Assembly (NCBI RefSeq): GCF_024362695.1
Contig: NC_065406.1
Span: 7,750,001-7,814,000, forward strand
DNA length: 64,000 nt
Direction of reading: 5' to 3'
Source of the DNA: Pectinophora gossypiella
Lineage: Eukaryota > Arthropoda > Insecta > Lepidoptera > Gelechiidae
Each line of letters opens with the position of its first letter. Position 1 is the first letter of the stretch. Below, piece after piece: positions 33,801 to 44,067 of the stretch. The notes under the pieces were generated by a model. That model saw only the letters and a program-made list of their open reading frames with translations. It ran no database searches and had not been told where the DNA came from. The translations under genes and the position numbers were made by a program.

Positions 33801-36800
33801 CCCAGTGGGAAATAGGCGTGAATTTATGTTTGTATGTAAGAAAAGCCATGAAATCGTAGAAACTTTGTCATTACAAAACGAAGACTATAGGTATTATATT
33901 TTAATGAAGTTTACAATTTAGAGATAATATAACATAATATACATATATAAACAGTCTATATACGTCCCACTGCTGGGCACAGGCCTCCCCTCAGTCACCC
34001 GTCGGGGGTATGGAGCATACTCCACCGTCTGCTCCAATGCGGGTTGATAGAGGTGTTTTTACGGCTAATAGCCGGGACCAACGGCTTAACGTGCCCTCCG
34101 AAGCACGGAATCATCTTACTTTTTCGAACAATCAGGTGATTCAAGCCTGAAAAGTCCTTACCAAACAAAGGACAGTCTCACAAAGTGATTTCGAAAATGT
34201 CCCCATATAAATAAATTTAAAAGAATGGTTCGGGAAAAAATTACAGATAATTTATTTTTCAGGTCTTGTGTCCGTCTGGGGAATGTTAGGGTCTGATATG
34301 ATGTTTACGACAATGGCAAGTAATATTACGATGTTGTTGCGATTCCTCCAGATCAAAATTCGCAATCTGGGTATAAACAAGTTAGGTCCCACGCCGGTCT
34401 TGACAGACGACAAATCTACGAACATCGACTGTTTCGACGAAATAGTCTCTGTTATTAAAATTCACCAACGGCTTATAAGGTACTTAAGTAATTTAAAAAA
34501 AAAATATAAGTGATATACGCCAGCTTTGCAACCAGTTGTAACTTTAGCCCGAAAACGGATCTGGGTACTCACATCTTTTCACACTTACGGCAAACTTATC
34601 ACGACCTATGTATGTATAGATAAATGGAAGAAATCTCTTTGTTTATAGATAAGCTTGCCTGTACTATCTGTTTTCTTTGTATGTTTCTTGTGTCTGTTTT
34701 ATTGTGTACAAATAAATAAATAAATAAATGGAAGTCATTATTCTTATGTAAATTTTCTATTTCCTCAGCTACAAGGACGATTTAGAAGAAGTCTTTTCAA
34801 TGGTGAATCTCATCAATGTGTTGTTAAGTTCTATTAATATCTGCTGCGTTGTCTTCAATATAGTGGTATGTACTTAAGCTATTTACATGTTTTTTTTAAT
34901 GGGGGGATCTCCCCTTGTAATTGGGTCCAAGGCCAAGGACGATGGTGATTATGATAAGGGGGAGTTTTATCATCAGCCCATTAACGTCCCCACTGCTCGG
35001 GCACGGGCCTTTCCTGTGGATGGATAGGGAGATCGGGCCTTAAACCATCGAGATGAAAGCTTTTTTTTGTGGTGACCCATCCTATGACCGGCCTTTGCGA
35101 TAAAGGGGAGTATCGAACTTTTATTCAAACTTCTAACAGTAAGAGCATTAAGGCGCGCGGCCACTGTGGCGCACTTTGTAAGAAAATATATGTGGTTGTG
35201 TCCACTGCAACACACGGAGAGGCTACACATGAAATGACGTCATTGATACTGGCGTGGCTTGCTCGAATAGGCGGTTACATAGCACAACGCTGTCGACGCT
35301 TGTTTACGTTTCCACTGGAGTCCATGAATACGTTGCTGACGTTGGTAACTGACGTATCTGATATTTTTGGCGAATCTGATTTGCACCTTTTGCTATAGTC
35401 AATATATTTATGAAAACATTATGTATGTACTTCGTTTTGCGTCTGCGCACCTTAATATATCCTGCGTACCTGACCGCTTCCGTTTCACTAGGAGTCGAAG
35501 TGGTCGCCATGGCCGAAATCGGTCGGAGAGATCATCATCATGTATGTACTTAATACGTAAAAATGTATCTTTCCTTCCGAGAAACTGTGAAATACAATAC
35601 AAGAAAAAAAATTAAAATTGCTATTTATAATTCTAGATTAAGTTAATTAAATTCATATTTTTTGGGGTTATTATGTATACGTTTTTTTACAATAAAATAC
35701 CAGATAATATTTTAAATTTGTCAGAAAATAAATTTAAAGCTCATCTGAAGCTTATTTTATGTAATAAACCTTATTTATAAGATTAATGACTACCTAAATG
35801 ATAAAAATGTCTGGTATTGAATGTGTTCCTGTAGTTAATAAATAACTTGTAATGACCCTTGTACCCTCATTGATTTAAAAGATATGTTGCTGTTGCAGTT
35901 TCTTGTCATTTCTTCTCCTCAGCCATAACACCTTGCGAAATGACGTAAATTCAAAAATGTTACATTGACCTTCAACAATTTTATCCATGATAATTACGTT
36001 GAATAAATGATTCTGATTCTGATTCGTAAACCCACGTTGATATAAACTCACGCAAATTAATACACGCAGCTAAAATGCGCCGCGTGCCCGAGCACGCATG
36101 CGCCGCTGTGGGCCCGCGCCTTCGTGGGTGTATGGACTTCCCACAAAGGCGGTCCTCCATGCATTGTGTAGATTATGTATTGTATTCGTTATAATGTTCG
36201 TTATGTGTTATTTTATATGTATATATTGTTTAAAGTAGCTGTTGGTTTTCCGAAAATAAATAAATAAATAATATTAGTAAATATGAACCAATAATGTAAT
36301 CGGAGTTATTTATATGCAGCTTTTAGAGCCGTGGATGGACATGAGCAATAAATTGTTCCTGGGAGCTGCATTAACGCAAGTGGGTATACTTTGCTGGTAC
36401 GCTGACGACATATACAAAGCTGTAAGTATTTTAATAGATGTTTGATAATATTTTTCATCGAAAATGTTAATACATTCATATTTTTTTTACTTATCTATAT
36501 TTCTATATTTTATCTAGTGTAAAAAATACAGAATTAGTAATTAGTCCATCTTGCGATAGATGTACCTCTTAGCCTAATTTGGATAACATAGTCGTGAACT
36601 TATATATTGTTAGATAGAAAATAATCGATCGACCTAGTATTGACTGACATCACTATGCTAATGAACGTCACAACACTAGCTTACGTACTTTTACAGATCT
36701 AATTCTTACCGCACATTTATAGACTATTATAAAATATTATCTTTATTGAAATACATCACTTATCGTACTGAACTGGTTGTTCTGTTTAATACTACGTAAG

Positions 36801-39119
36801 TATGTGTAAAAAATTTAAATAATTAGCTTGAACTAGCAGTCTTCTTCTATCGTGTGGGTTGAGAGGTGGATCACCTCAGCAACCCTGGTGTCAGGGTTAT
36901 TATTGGGCCGCCAAAGGCCCCTGACATGGCTCATATAACGATTACTCACTTACACCTGTAAGTAGTAACCGGGACCAACGACTTAACGTCCCTTCCGAAG
37001 CACAGATCATCTTACTTTCGGACAATCAGGTGATCAGCCTGTAATGCCCTAACCAAACTAGAGATCACAAAGTGATTTTTGCAATACATACCCACTGGGA
37101 TTCGAACCCGGGACCTCCGGATCGTGAGCCCAACGCTCAACCACTGGACCACAGAGGCCGTTAACTAGCAGTAGTGAGTATATTATATTCCTAGGAACTT
37201 GATCTTCATACATCAACGGATGTCTTCCTTAGAAGTGGATCCATTCGTGAAAGTTACATAGTACCTATCTCTTATATATTTTCATGTTTGAAACAGAGTA
37301 TAGGGGTTGCCGCGGCTGTCTACGAATGTCGATGGTATAGAAGCAACATTCGCTGCCGAAGACTACTACTTTTGTTGCTTCAAAGGTACACAATTACTTA
37401 GAAATTCAATTTTGTAACTTTAGTCATACATAAATTATCTATGTATGATGCTCCCTAGCTGAACCACCATCAATCATACTTAGTACACAATTTCTGATTA
37501 TATCAATATAATCTGCATATAAGTAATTACTATAATCCCGTGCCTACGTGTATACTTATAACAAGAGTATACCAAAAATCTATACTATAATATTATAAAT
37601 ACACGTGTATAAAGAGATCTACTCTGAACCGGCGTGCGTGTATGAAACAATTGTTCAATGTAGAGGAAGCAAGAGAAGTGTCAGGATCAAAGCAAATGGA
37701 ATTCCATAGTCTCTAAGTACTCCGGTGGGAAATAGGCGTGAGTGTATGTATATATGTAATGTACTTTTGCATTTGTATAAACAGGAAAAAATATTTTTAG
37801 TTTGTATTGAATAAACTCAAAAGTTACAGGGCTGATTACAAAAAATATTTCACCGTTTGAATGCTACATTATCCCTGAGTAACATAGACTGTATTTATTA
37901 ATGAAATAAAAGAGATCCCTGCTAAAATTTACTCTTAAAAAATAAATGTACTATGCGAAGCCGGGAACGGGTCGCTAGTAGTATACAGGGTGTTAGTGAC
38001 ATCGTAACGAAAACTTTGAGGGATGATTCAGGCCATGATTCTGAGTTGATATCAATTGGAATTTTCCGTCGCAGAAGTATGGAACGGAAAATAATTTAAA
38101 AAAAAGACTAAAATTTTCATGTTTTTCCCGACAGAAAAATCCACTTGATATCAACTCATGGTCTGAATCATACCCCTGAGTATTGGTTACGGTGTCACTA
38201 ACACCCTGTATATATATTGTCCAAATGTGACTTCAGACTCATAAAGAGATTCCAACCAGACACACTACGATGTAAGTTACGTGTTCTCTGAAGAAGGCCA
38301 TCACGTATTTAGTAGGCTATTTAAATGCTATCTCTTATATTTTATGTATTTATATTTGTTAACAGGTCACAAAAGCCGCTCTACTTTACTGCGTTGAAAT
38401 TTCGAAATATAACTATGAACACATATACATCTGTAAGTATTGTTACTCCAGAAAAGCTTTTTCCTGCTTGAGAGCACTCAGTGGTCCCAAATAGTCCGGG
38501 CAAATACAAATCAACAATATTGTTTACTAAGTACTTTATATTACATAACATAATATAAAATCAACTCGAAGTGGTAAACAGTGGTGTATAAACTAATAGC
38601 ATAAATAAAATACAATGTGTTAATGACATCGTAACGAAAACTTTGAAGGATAATTTAGGCCATGATTCCGAATTGACTTCAAGTGGAATTTTCATTCGCA
38701 AAAGTAAGGAACGGAAAATAATTTAAACAAAGACTAAAATTTTCATATATAGATAAAATATAGAGTTGAAAATAATTTAAAAAACTTAAAAAAGCATGAA
38801 TTTTGCGACGGAAAGTTCCACTTAATATTAACTCAGAATCATGATCTGAATCATCCTCCTCAGTATTCGTTTCGATGTCACTGACAAATTGTATAATGGC
38901 AAGAAAGTATTTCTAAAACAGATATTTACTGATCTGACTTACTGCTTGTTTTTTCTCGGATGGAATTCACTACTTGATCGGACAAATGGGAGCGCTGAGA
39001 GCTCTCACCCAGTTAACTGAGTACTTTACTGTATTAAATGTGTGATTGTTTTATTTCAGATCCTAACAACGTCTTACTCTTACTTCACTTTACTTTACAC
39101 CATGTATGACAAACAGTGA
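30845..39119 (+). CDS. Insect odorant receptor (7tm_6), complete, nine exons
   Basis: Exons 30845-31118, 31641-31793, 32350-32532, 34263-34479, 34769-34865, 36320-36421, 37297-37385, 38366-38432 and 39060-39119 join to 1242 nt (413 aa plus stop). All introns are GT-AG, with phases 1,1,1,2,0,0,2,0. The protein begins MLEDVNTSRREV and has several membrane segments, e.g. ITALYIFSISALVGLIAG (about residues 51-68). The C-terminal OR signature is intact: CWYADDIYKA, GVAAAVYECRWY, QKPLYFTALKF and a final SYSYFTLLYTMYDKQ. Insect ORs pair with Orco to form odour-gated cation channels in antennal neurons; the ligand cannot be read from sequence. No stop, frameshift or broken junction was seen, and the length is normal for a lepidopteran OR. 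A GTG codon at 30824 is in frame, but the ATG at 30845 is the credible start. Confidence 0.95.
31208..31362 (+). mobile_element. RTE-like LINE 3' end in OR intron 1
   Basis: ttgtatgaaacgattgatga, caagagaagtgtatcaggat and aatggaattccatagtctct, then gggaaataggcgtgagttta with a short TATG tail. Same sense as the receptor. Confidence 0.75.
31855..32340 (+). mobile_element. SINE-D in OR intron 2, split by a hairpin
   Basis: The SINE-D head (tggtcctgtggtacattagc) and body (gcgacacggctcaccaccta) run to about 32024, then resume near 32232 with tctaacaaaaaacttggtg and gcaatggatgtatctctgac. The interrupting sequence is the hairpin at 32050-32231. Confidence 0.75.
32050..32231. mobile_element. 182-bp imperfect hairpin inside SINE-D
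   Basis: The left arm caaacgtgggtgaatatc and the reverse complement of the right arm caaacgtgggtgaatattc match for about 34 bases. The arms match again over ggttccgac, tgaaaaa and gatagttctag after a 29-base insertion in the left arm. A partial direct copy of the left end (gtgggtgaatatcaaaat) precedes it at 32027-32045. Foldback-type MITE; non-coding. Confidence 0.7.
32650..32940 (+). repeat. Dispersed repeat with palindromic head, OR intron 3
   Basis: Starts taacccccgacgcaaaaacg then acggggtgttataaatttga, with tcccaaacggatgatccgat further on. ccccg and cggggt pair as a hairpin at the start. It looks like an abundant lepidopteran repeat; the class is not certain. Confidence 0.5.
33480..33660 (+). 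mobile_element. SINE-F in OR intron 3
   Basis: cctcctctaacatgatggac, tgttatgggcgataggctga, atccaacttacgacatcacc and cttgtggctctgcccacccc, with a gtttatgtatgtatg tail. Confidence 0.75.
33738..33842 (+). mobile_element. RTE-like LINE 3' end in OR intron 3
   Basis: gaagtgtgtcaggatcgaag, ggaattccatagtctctgct and gggaaataggcgtgaattta; severely 5' truncated. Confidence 0.7.
33950..34206 (-). mobile_element. SINE-B body and tail, OR intron 3
   Basis: Minus-strand SINE-B from the tail (tatacgtcccactgctgggc) through tggagcatactccaccgtct and ggctaatagccgggaccaac to caaacaaaggacagtctcac. It ends about 56 bases before receptor exon 4; the tRNA-like head is lost. Confidence 0.8.
34615..34735 (+). mobile_element. 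LINE 3' end with AAAT tail, OR intron 4
   Basis: cttgcctgtactatctgttt and gttttattgtgtac, ended by an aaataaataaataaa tail. Family assignment uncertain. Confidence 0.45.
34968..35100 (-). mobile_element. SINE-C with internal deletion, OR intron 5
   Basis: atcatcagcccattaacgtc, ggatggatagggagatcggg and ccttaaaccatcgagatga join directly, skipping about 100 bases present in the copies at 39300 and 46113. tgacccatcctatgaccggc follows. Confidence 0.7.
35660..36031 (+). mobile_element. Second CR1-type LINE 3' end, OR intron 5
   Basis: The last codons of a LINE ORF2 are still legible (FYNKIPDNILNL, parallel to FYNKIPIDIQNLP in the element at 10.25 kb). A 3' UTR follows with gttgaataaatgattctg and a ctgattctgattc tail. 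The different tail and UTR make it another CR1 family. Confidence 0.7.
36062..36272 (+). mobile_element. LINE 3' end, OR intron 5
   Basis: A GC-rich start (tgcgccgctgtgggcccgcg, cccacaaaggcggtcctcca) runs into an AT-rich 3' end ttggttttccgaaaataaat with an (AAAT)n tail. The minus-strand copy at 1026-1135 shares the terminus. It stops 48 bases before receptor exon 6. Confidence 0.6.
36841..37160 (-). mobile_element. SINE-A with perfect 10-bp TSD, OR intron 6
   Basis: Full-length minus-strand SINE-A, flanked by aactagcagt at 36831-36840 and 37163-37172. The intact duplication suggests a fairly recent insertion. Confidence 0.93.
37579..37978 (+). mobile_element. Helitron with nested RTE end, OR intron 7
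   Basis: Starts TC (tctatactataatattataa) after host A at 37578 and ends gcgaagccgggaacgggtcg then CTAG, before host T at 37979: the A^T insertion and CTAG end of Helitrons. 37605-37760 inside it is an RTE-like LINE 3' end (ggaattccatagtctctaag, gggaaataggcgtgagtgta). Confidence 0.8.
37984..38216. mobile_element. MITE with about 80-bp TIRs, TA target
   Basis: Left tacagggtgttagtgacatc and the reverse complement of the right end tacagggtgttagtgacacc start long arms that also share gattcag, gagttgatatcaa and tggaatttt-like tracts. TA flanks fit Tc1/mariner mobilisation. OR intron 7. A diverged copy is at 38603-38895. Confidence 0.8.
38603..38895. mobile_element. Same MITE family, longer diverged copy, OR intron 8
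   Basis: gacatcgtaacgaaaacttt near the left and tcgtttcgatgtcactgac at the right form the arms. The centre is about 60 bp longer (gataaaatatagagttgaaa). Confidence 0.7.
38960..39015 (+). repeat. 85-bp repeat fragment, OR intron 8
   Basis: ttgatcggacaaatgggagc and gagagctctcacccagtta match the middle of the repeat at 14863-14937. It ends 45 bases before the last receptor exon. Confidence 0.55.
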
Positions 39120-39299
39120 TTCACGAATGTAATGTCTAATTTATAAAGTAGTTAAGTATTGAGTCATATAACTTTTTTGTAACAATAACCGAGTTTAACC
39201 TCTCATTTGCCGAGATACCAGACACAATAGATTTTACATTGTGCAGACACAATCAAGTCGAGATCTGCATTCCAACAAACGAGAGCTTAAAGAAAATAA

Positions 39300-39590
39300 T
39301 CATCATCAGCCCATTAACGTCCCCACCGCTGGGGCACGGGCCTTTCCTATGGATGGATAGGGAGATCAGGCCTTAAACCATCACGCGGGCCCAGTGCGGA
39401 TTGATGGTTATTAACGACTGCTAATGCAGCCGGGACCAATGGCTTAACGTGCCTTCCGAAGCACGGAGGAGCTCGAGATGAAAGCTTTTTTTTTGTGGTC
39501 ACCCATCCTATGACCGGCCTTTGCGAAAGTTGCTTAACTTCAACAATCGCAGACCGAGCGCGTTTACCACTGCGCCACCGAGCTCCTCAA
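39300..39590 (-). mobile_element. SINE-C, full length
   Basis: From catcatcagcccattaacgt through gcccagtgcggattgatggt to the head caatcgcagaccgagcgcgt and ccactgcgccaccgagctcc. On the minus strand the head reads gagctcggtggcgcagtggt, a tRNA-like A-box region. 39120-39299 and 39591-40019 hold no recognised gene. Confidence 0.85.
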
Positions 39591-40019
39591 AGAAAATAAT
39601 AATGATCACAAAAGTATCAGCAATCCCTACAAATTGTCTACTCCTTTGCTTGCGGATCTGTCCACCCCAACAAAGATTACGGGGGTAACGAGTTTATGTA
39701 TTCTGATGTATCTTTTGTTCCTCTCAAGTCGGCCAGTATGTTCTTTGTAACATACGTTCCATATCTATGAGCCATATTCCAATTTGACGAAGTCGTAAAG
39801 TCGGCAACATACAGTAAAAATTGATTGCCAATTGAGTAAAACCTACGTATATCTAGATTAGAAGAGATGATTGTCGTTGTATACTTACATTGTGTTTAAA
39901 ATATAATGTCACTGAGAGATACGTTATTTATTTATGTAATTTACTGTAAGTACCTCTAATTTAACTATTGTAGGTAATTGAAGTAGGCCAGAACCCTAAT
40001 TAATGACCGTCGAATTTGT

Positions 40020-40275
40020 TTTCGAATTCATGTTTGGATCATAAATGATTATCACGTGCACAGCGGTGAAGGAAAACATCGTGAGAAAACCCACATTCCC
40101 GAGAAATACATTTTCGGCATTTTCGGAGGTATGTGACCTAACCTGTATTGGGCTGGGTTTCCCTTCGCGGGTTGGAAGGTCAGACAGGAAATCGCTTATG
40201 TAAAAAGCCGGACCTATCCAATTTTCAGGTTAGGTAAGCGTACCCTGTGAAAAACGGGATAATTGAAGGGTGATG
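40020..40275 (+). mobile_element. SINE-E body
   Basis: tatcacgtgcacagcggtga, acccacattcccgagaaat, tttcccttcgcgggttggaa and accctgtgaaaaacgggata; head missing. Confidence 0.75.
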
Positions 40276-40469
40276 ATTATTATAAGGTATTAGCATGGAA
40301 TAACGAATTTAGATGGTGTCTGCGGGAATCAGTACCATTGTACAAATATTACTATCTCTACAGCGGTTATTAGGACTATTCAATCTATCCAGCCCGATGC
40401 ATCAAGCTCACGGGATGGTGCATTGAGATCGGGGAAATCGTCGCTATTAGAGTTGGTTACGTATAAATG

Positions 40470-41287
40470 AGGTCTTTGCGTAGCATCTGCAGTGTGAAGT
40501 TGAGTGATAGAGTGAGAAACAGTGGGATAAGAGAAAGATATGGTGAAAAAGACGTTATAGTCACTAAGATTGAGAAGGGAATGTTAAATTGGTTTGGACA
40601 CGTAGAGCGGATGAAGGATAATAGAATTACGAAAGTGGTATATAAAGCGAAGGTTGATGGTAGGGCTGGCAGAGGAAGACCTAGAAGGACGCATATTGAC
40701 CAAATTGAAGATATCTTTAGAAAAAGTTTAGTATGATCTACTCCGAACCGGAGTGCGTGTATGAAACGATAGATGAATGACGAGGAAGCAAGAGAAGTGT
40801 GTCAGGGTCGAAGCAAATGGAATTACATAGTCTCTGCTTACCCCGGTGGGAAATAGGCATGAGTATATGTATGTAGACTCACGCAATACATACATACATA
40901 CATACATACATAAACTCACGCCTATTTCCCACCGGGGTAAGCAGAGACTATAGAATTCCATTTGCTTCGATCCTGACACACTTCTCTTGCTTCCTCCACA
41001 TTCATCAATCGCTTCATACACGCACGCCGGTTCAGAGTAGATCGTATTGAACCTTTTCTAAGGACATCTCCAATTTGATCATCGTAAGTCCTTCTCGGTC
41101 TTCCTCTGCCAGCCCTACCATCAACTTTCGCTTTATATACCGCTTTTGCAATTCTATTATCCTTCATCCGCTCAACGTGTCCAAACCAACCTAACATTCC
41201 CTTCTCAATCCTAGTCACTATATCGTCTTTTACACCACATCTCTGTCTTATCACACTGTTTCTTACTCTATCACTCAACTTCACACA
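40470..41287. mobile_element. Inverted pair of RTE-like LINE 3' ends
   Basis: 40470-40873 (+) and 40888-41287 (-) are the same about 400-bp LINE end in opposite directions, meeting at a (CATA)n run at 40886-40911. Each encodes an RT-ORF tail with WFGHVERMKDNRI and GRAGRGRPRRT, typical of RTE-like elements with the GHVxRM motif. The two frames (89 and 120 codons) differ at several residues, so the copies are not an assembly fold-back of one sequence. Six or more shorter ends of this family are dispersed in the window. Confidence 0.85.
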
Positions 41288-41595
41288 AAAAACTCAACTC
41301 ACGCAATACTACGTAGTATTAGCTTTTGTAGCATACAGAATAGAGAGAGCTGTTGCTGTTACTGGCTGTATACGGAACAGAACCAAAAATGTGGAACATG
41401 AGACGCGGACTTTAAAGGGAACGTGTATGCACCAAGCTTTAAAGAAGAGTGGAAACGGAAATCAACTAATGTTATTCTCTAAATTCAACTTCAAGATTTT
41501 TCCCATACAACATAGAGTTCGAAGCCAGACTCACTTTATTATCAGTGTAAAATACACCGCACTGTCACTATTATAAGATTCATGAATTATTGCAG

Positions 41596-43852
41596 CATGC
41601 GGAAAAGTTTTGCCAACGGATGTCGATTGCAATAGCATTAGTTGTTCATTTGTTTTTGATCCCGTTTGTGGTGTTACTGTATCTCCCGATGGCACTTACA
41701 CCTTCGAAAGATATCAAAATCTATGCACCCTGATGAAATACCAGTGCCATATGGATACATATCAGGGAGGTAAAGCTTTGTCTGTTATATATTTTATTTA
41801 ATATGTAAGTAAGTTTTAATGCTTGCTAACCAACATCAAACTAGCACGCAAGCTGCGTTCAAGTAGATTAATTTAGTGCATGCTTATTAATTAAGTGTAT
41901 TCGGTAAGTCTTAAAATCTAATGCTGATATAGAAGGCTCTACAAAATATCATTTTTAACACTCCTAGCAGAGTTAAAATATTTCAAAATAGTGATACTTG
42001 AAGAAGACACATTGAAGTCACCAATTTAGCTTAGGAGGTATACACCGCTTAGCCGGTCATATTTTATTAAGTATAATCATCTGTGTAAAGATGCATCACA
42101 CTGTACGAAACCTGCAAAGGGTCGCGTGCAAGTCATAATGTCTAAGTAAATGATGAGCTGAGGAGGTGGCCAAGACTGCTACCCGCCTCTTAATTGTGTA
42201 AGCAGTGGTTCTGTGTCTTCGACAAATAACTTTCATTTATTTCAACAGCCCTCAAGCACGTCCCAGATAAGATGTGTAACATAAAAAAGAGACGTTTACC
42301 AGGTCTGCTGACTCGCAAGTCGTTTGACATTGGGACTACCGGCGGGCTATCTATGTGCAATCATACCTGCCCTCTAAACTGTCCGGATTTCTACGACCCG
42401 GTCTGCGCAGGCATATATAATATCAAAGGTGCTTCCTTGAACCAAGTGAGCTTAGTGCCAAGGAAACATACAATGCTCAATCACTGTCATGTTGATTTAT
42501 TTTCGTGCTTACGGGCAAGAAGTAAGTACTTCTTCTTATCGTGTAGGTTGTGAGGTGGAATACCAGCCTCATCAACTCTGGTGTCAGGGTTATTATTGAG
42601 CCGACAACGGCCCCTGACATGGCTCATGTAACGATTACTCACTTACACCAGTAAGTAGTAACCAGGACCAACGGCTTAACGTGCCTTCCGAAGCACGGAT
42701 CATCTTACTTTCGGACAATCAGGTGATCAGCCTGTAATGTCCTAACCAAACTAGGGATCACAAAGTGATCTTAAGAAGTAAGTAATTATTGTTGTTAAAC
42801 ATAATATGTACGCTGCTTTGACCTATATAAGCAAGCTTATTACAGCGCTGCTAGGACAAGACAGTGGTTGGTTACGTTATGACGCTGGCTGTACATACCC
42901 TAATGTGGTGAGGAAATCAAGGCCACCATACCGAAAAGGTTTATAATAAACGTTTCTTTCTTTCTTTATTTCTAAAAGACTGCATTCCCCGAAAAAATAT
43001 AGATGGCACTGTTCAGATTATCTATTTTATTCATTGCTTGGGTACTTACATAATTATTCAAAAATGTAATGGCAGAAACATATATAAAAATAATATGTTG
43101 CTTATAGTATGTTGCTACATGTATTGCTTCTCTTTATTTTGATCAGAGTAATAATGAGTGGAAAATGTGTTGTGCCTCGGTGTAATAACAAAGGGTCATC
43201 ATTTATACCTAAAAACAAAGATAAAAGATGCATATATCTATTATCTATGAAATTAGAAGGTTAACGATGGCAACACTGTACAGCGGCATCTTTTTTTTGG
43301 AATGTTGCCTGAAAAGTACTTCATTCGGTCCCAAATCATGATTGAAGCGTCAAGTTCTGGGAGCGACAAGTAGAGTAACCTTAAAGGTACGAGTTGGCAG
43401 CGGACGACATGAGGCAGCAGCGGACGACGTGTCGCAGCGACACAACTGGTTTCTATTTATTTCTATGAAATATCTTTCACTGCCAACGACATGTCGCCGC
43501 TATAAAAATACATAGAAACCAGTTGTGTCGCTGCGACACGTCGTCCGCTGCCAACTCGTACCTTTAATTAACCTATGCTATAAGGGACCTATACTTAAAT
43601 AAATGTTGTTACTTTTCATCAATAGATACCCTACAAGTCTACAGCATATTACATTCAAATGTATCCAATTTGACTGAAGTAACACGATGTAATTGCTTTC
43701 TAGACGTGACGATCTATCCACTATCAGAGTGTCAACGAAAAAAAAATAGAAAATGGTTTTACGAGATTGTGACAGGACTTAAGTCCTTGCGCCTGCTACC
43801 CGGCCAGGAGGATATGCCGCATCAAAAAGCTCAAGAAATGATTGCAAACTAA
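41596..43852 (+). CDS. Kazal-like cysteine-rich secreted protein (5' exon not found)
   Basis: Exons 41596-41769, 42249-42521 and 43626-43852 (stop at 43850-43852), all joined in phase 1, encode about 223 residues. Exon 1 has ACGK, then DCNSISC, FDPVCG, GTYTFERYQNLC and YQC, a Kazal-type arrangement. Exon 2 has CNHTCPLNCPDFYDPVC and HCHVDLFSC, a second module. Exon 3 adds CNCFLD, LSEC and a basic end. Kazal modules are extracellular serine-protease inhibitors; the target is unknown. A signal-peptide exon must lie upstream of 41596, but no confident candidate was found. AATAAA at 43886-43891 follows the stop. A SINE sits on the exon 2 donor and a TTAA MITE lies in intron 2. The paralogue is on the minus strand at 23612-24591. 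Confidence 0.85.
42529..42772 (-). mobile_element. 5'-truncated SINE-A on a Kazal splice donor
   Basis: Minus-strand SINE-A tail and body (ctcatcgtgt-like tail, then accctgacaccagagttgat in sense) without the tRNA-like head. It is flanked by a perfect 12-bp duplication aagaagtaagta at 42517-42528 and 42773-42784. The duplicated 12-mer spans the exon 2 end and the donor GTAAGT, so a second donor now lies at 42778. Confidence 0.93.
42790..42976 (+). mobile_element. LINE 3' end with TTTC tail
   Basis: gacaagacagtggttggtta, taccctaatgtggtgagga and tttataataaacgtttcttt with a degenerate (TTTC)n tail. Same tail type as 45383-45661. In Kazal intron 2. Confidence 0.6.
43385..43563. mobile_element. 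179-bp piggyBac-like MITE with TTAA sites
   Basis: Flanked by TTAA at 43381-43384 and 43564-43567. The left end aggtacgagttggcagcgga equals the reverse complement of the right end, and arms continue (cgacgtgtcgcagcgacaca, actggtttctat) with a small internal duplication in the left arm. TTAA duplication is the piggyBac signature; no transposase. Confidence 0.9.
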
Positions 43853-43885
43853 ATATTTTAATCTTTAAGTATACTTAATTTATAT

Positions 43886-43891
43886 AATAAA
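43886..43891 (+). terminator. Poly(A) signal of the Kazal gene
   Basis: AATAAA 34 bases after the stop codon, in an AT-rich 3' UTR. Confidence 0.6.
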
Positions 43892-44067
43892 TACAAAGGC
43901 TATTTCATTTCATAAGATTCCGAATTCAAACTGCACTTTAGCTGATAACCAATCACTTTCTTCCCTCGGCGACCAATACCTTTGCCAACATTATTTCTAA
44001 AATCTGTATGTACTTGCTCTGTAATTTACTCGCACACTCGCACCTGCGCACCGCGTCGCGAAGAAGG

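Noticed and set aside
41391..41576. 61-codon frame just before the Kazal exon, as its signal-peptide exon
   Set aside because: The N-terminus MEHETRTLKG is hydrophilic and no phase-1 donor fits.
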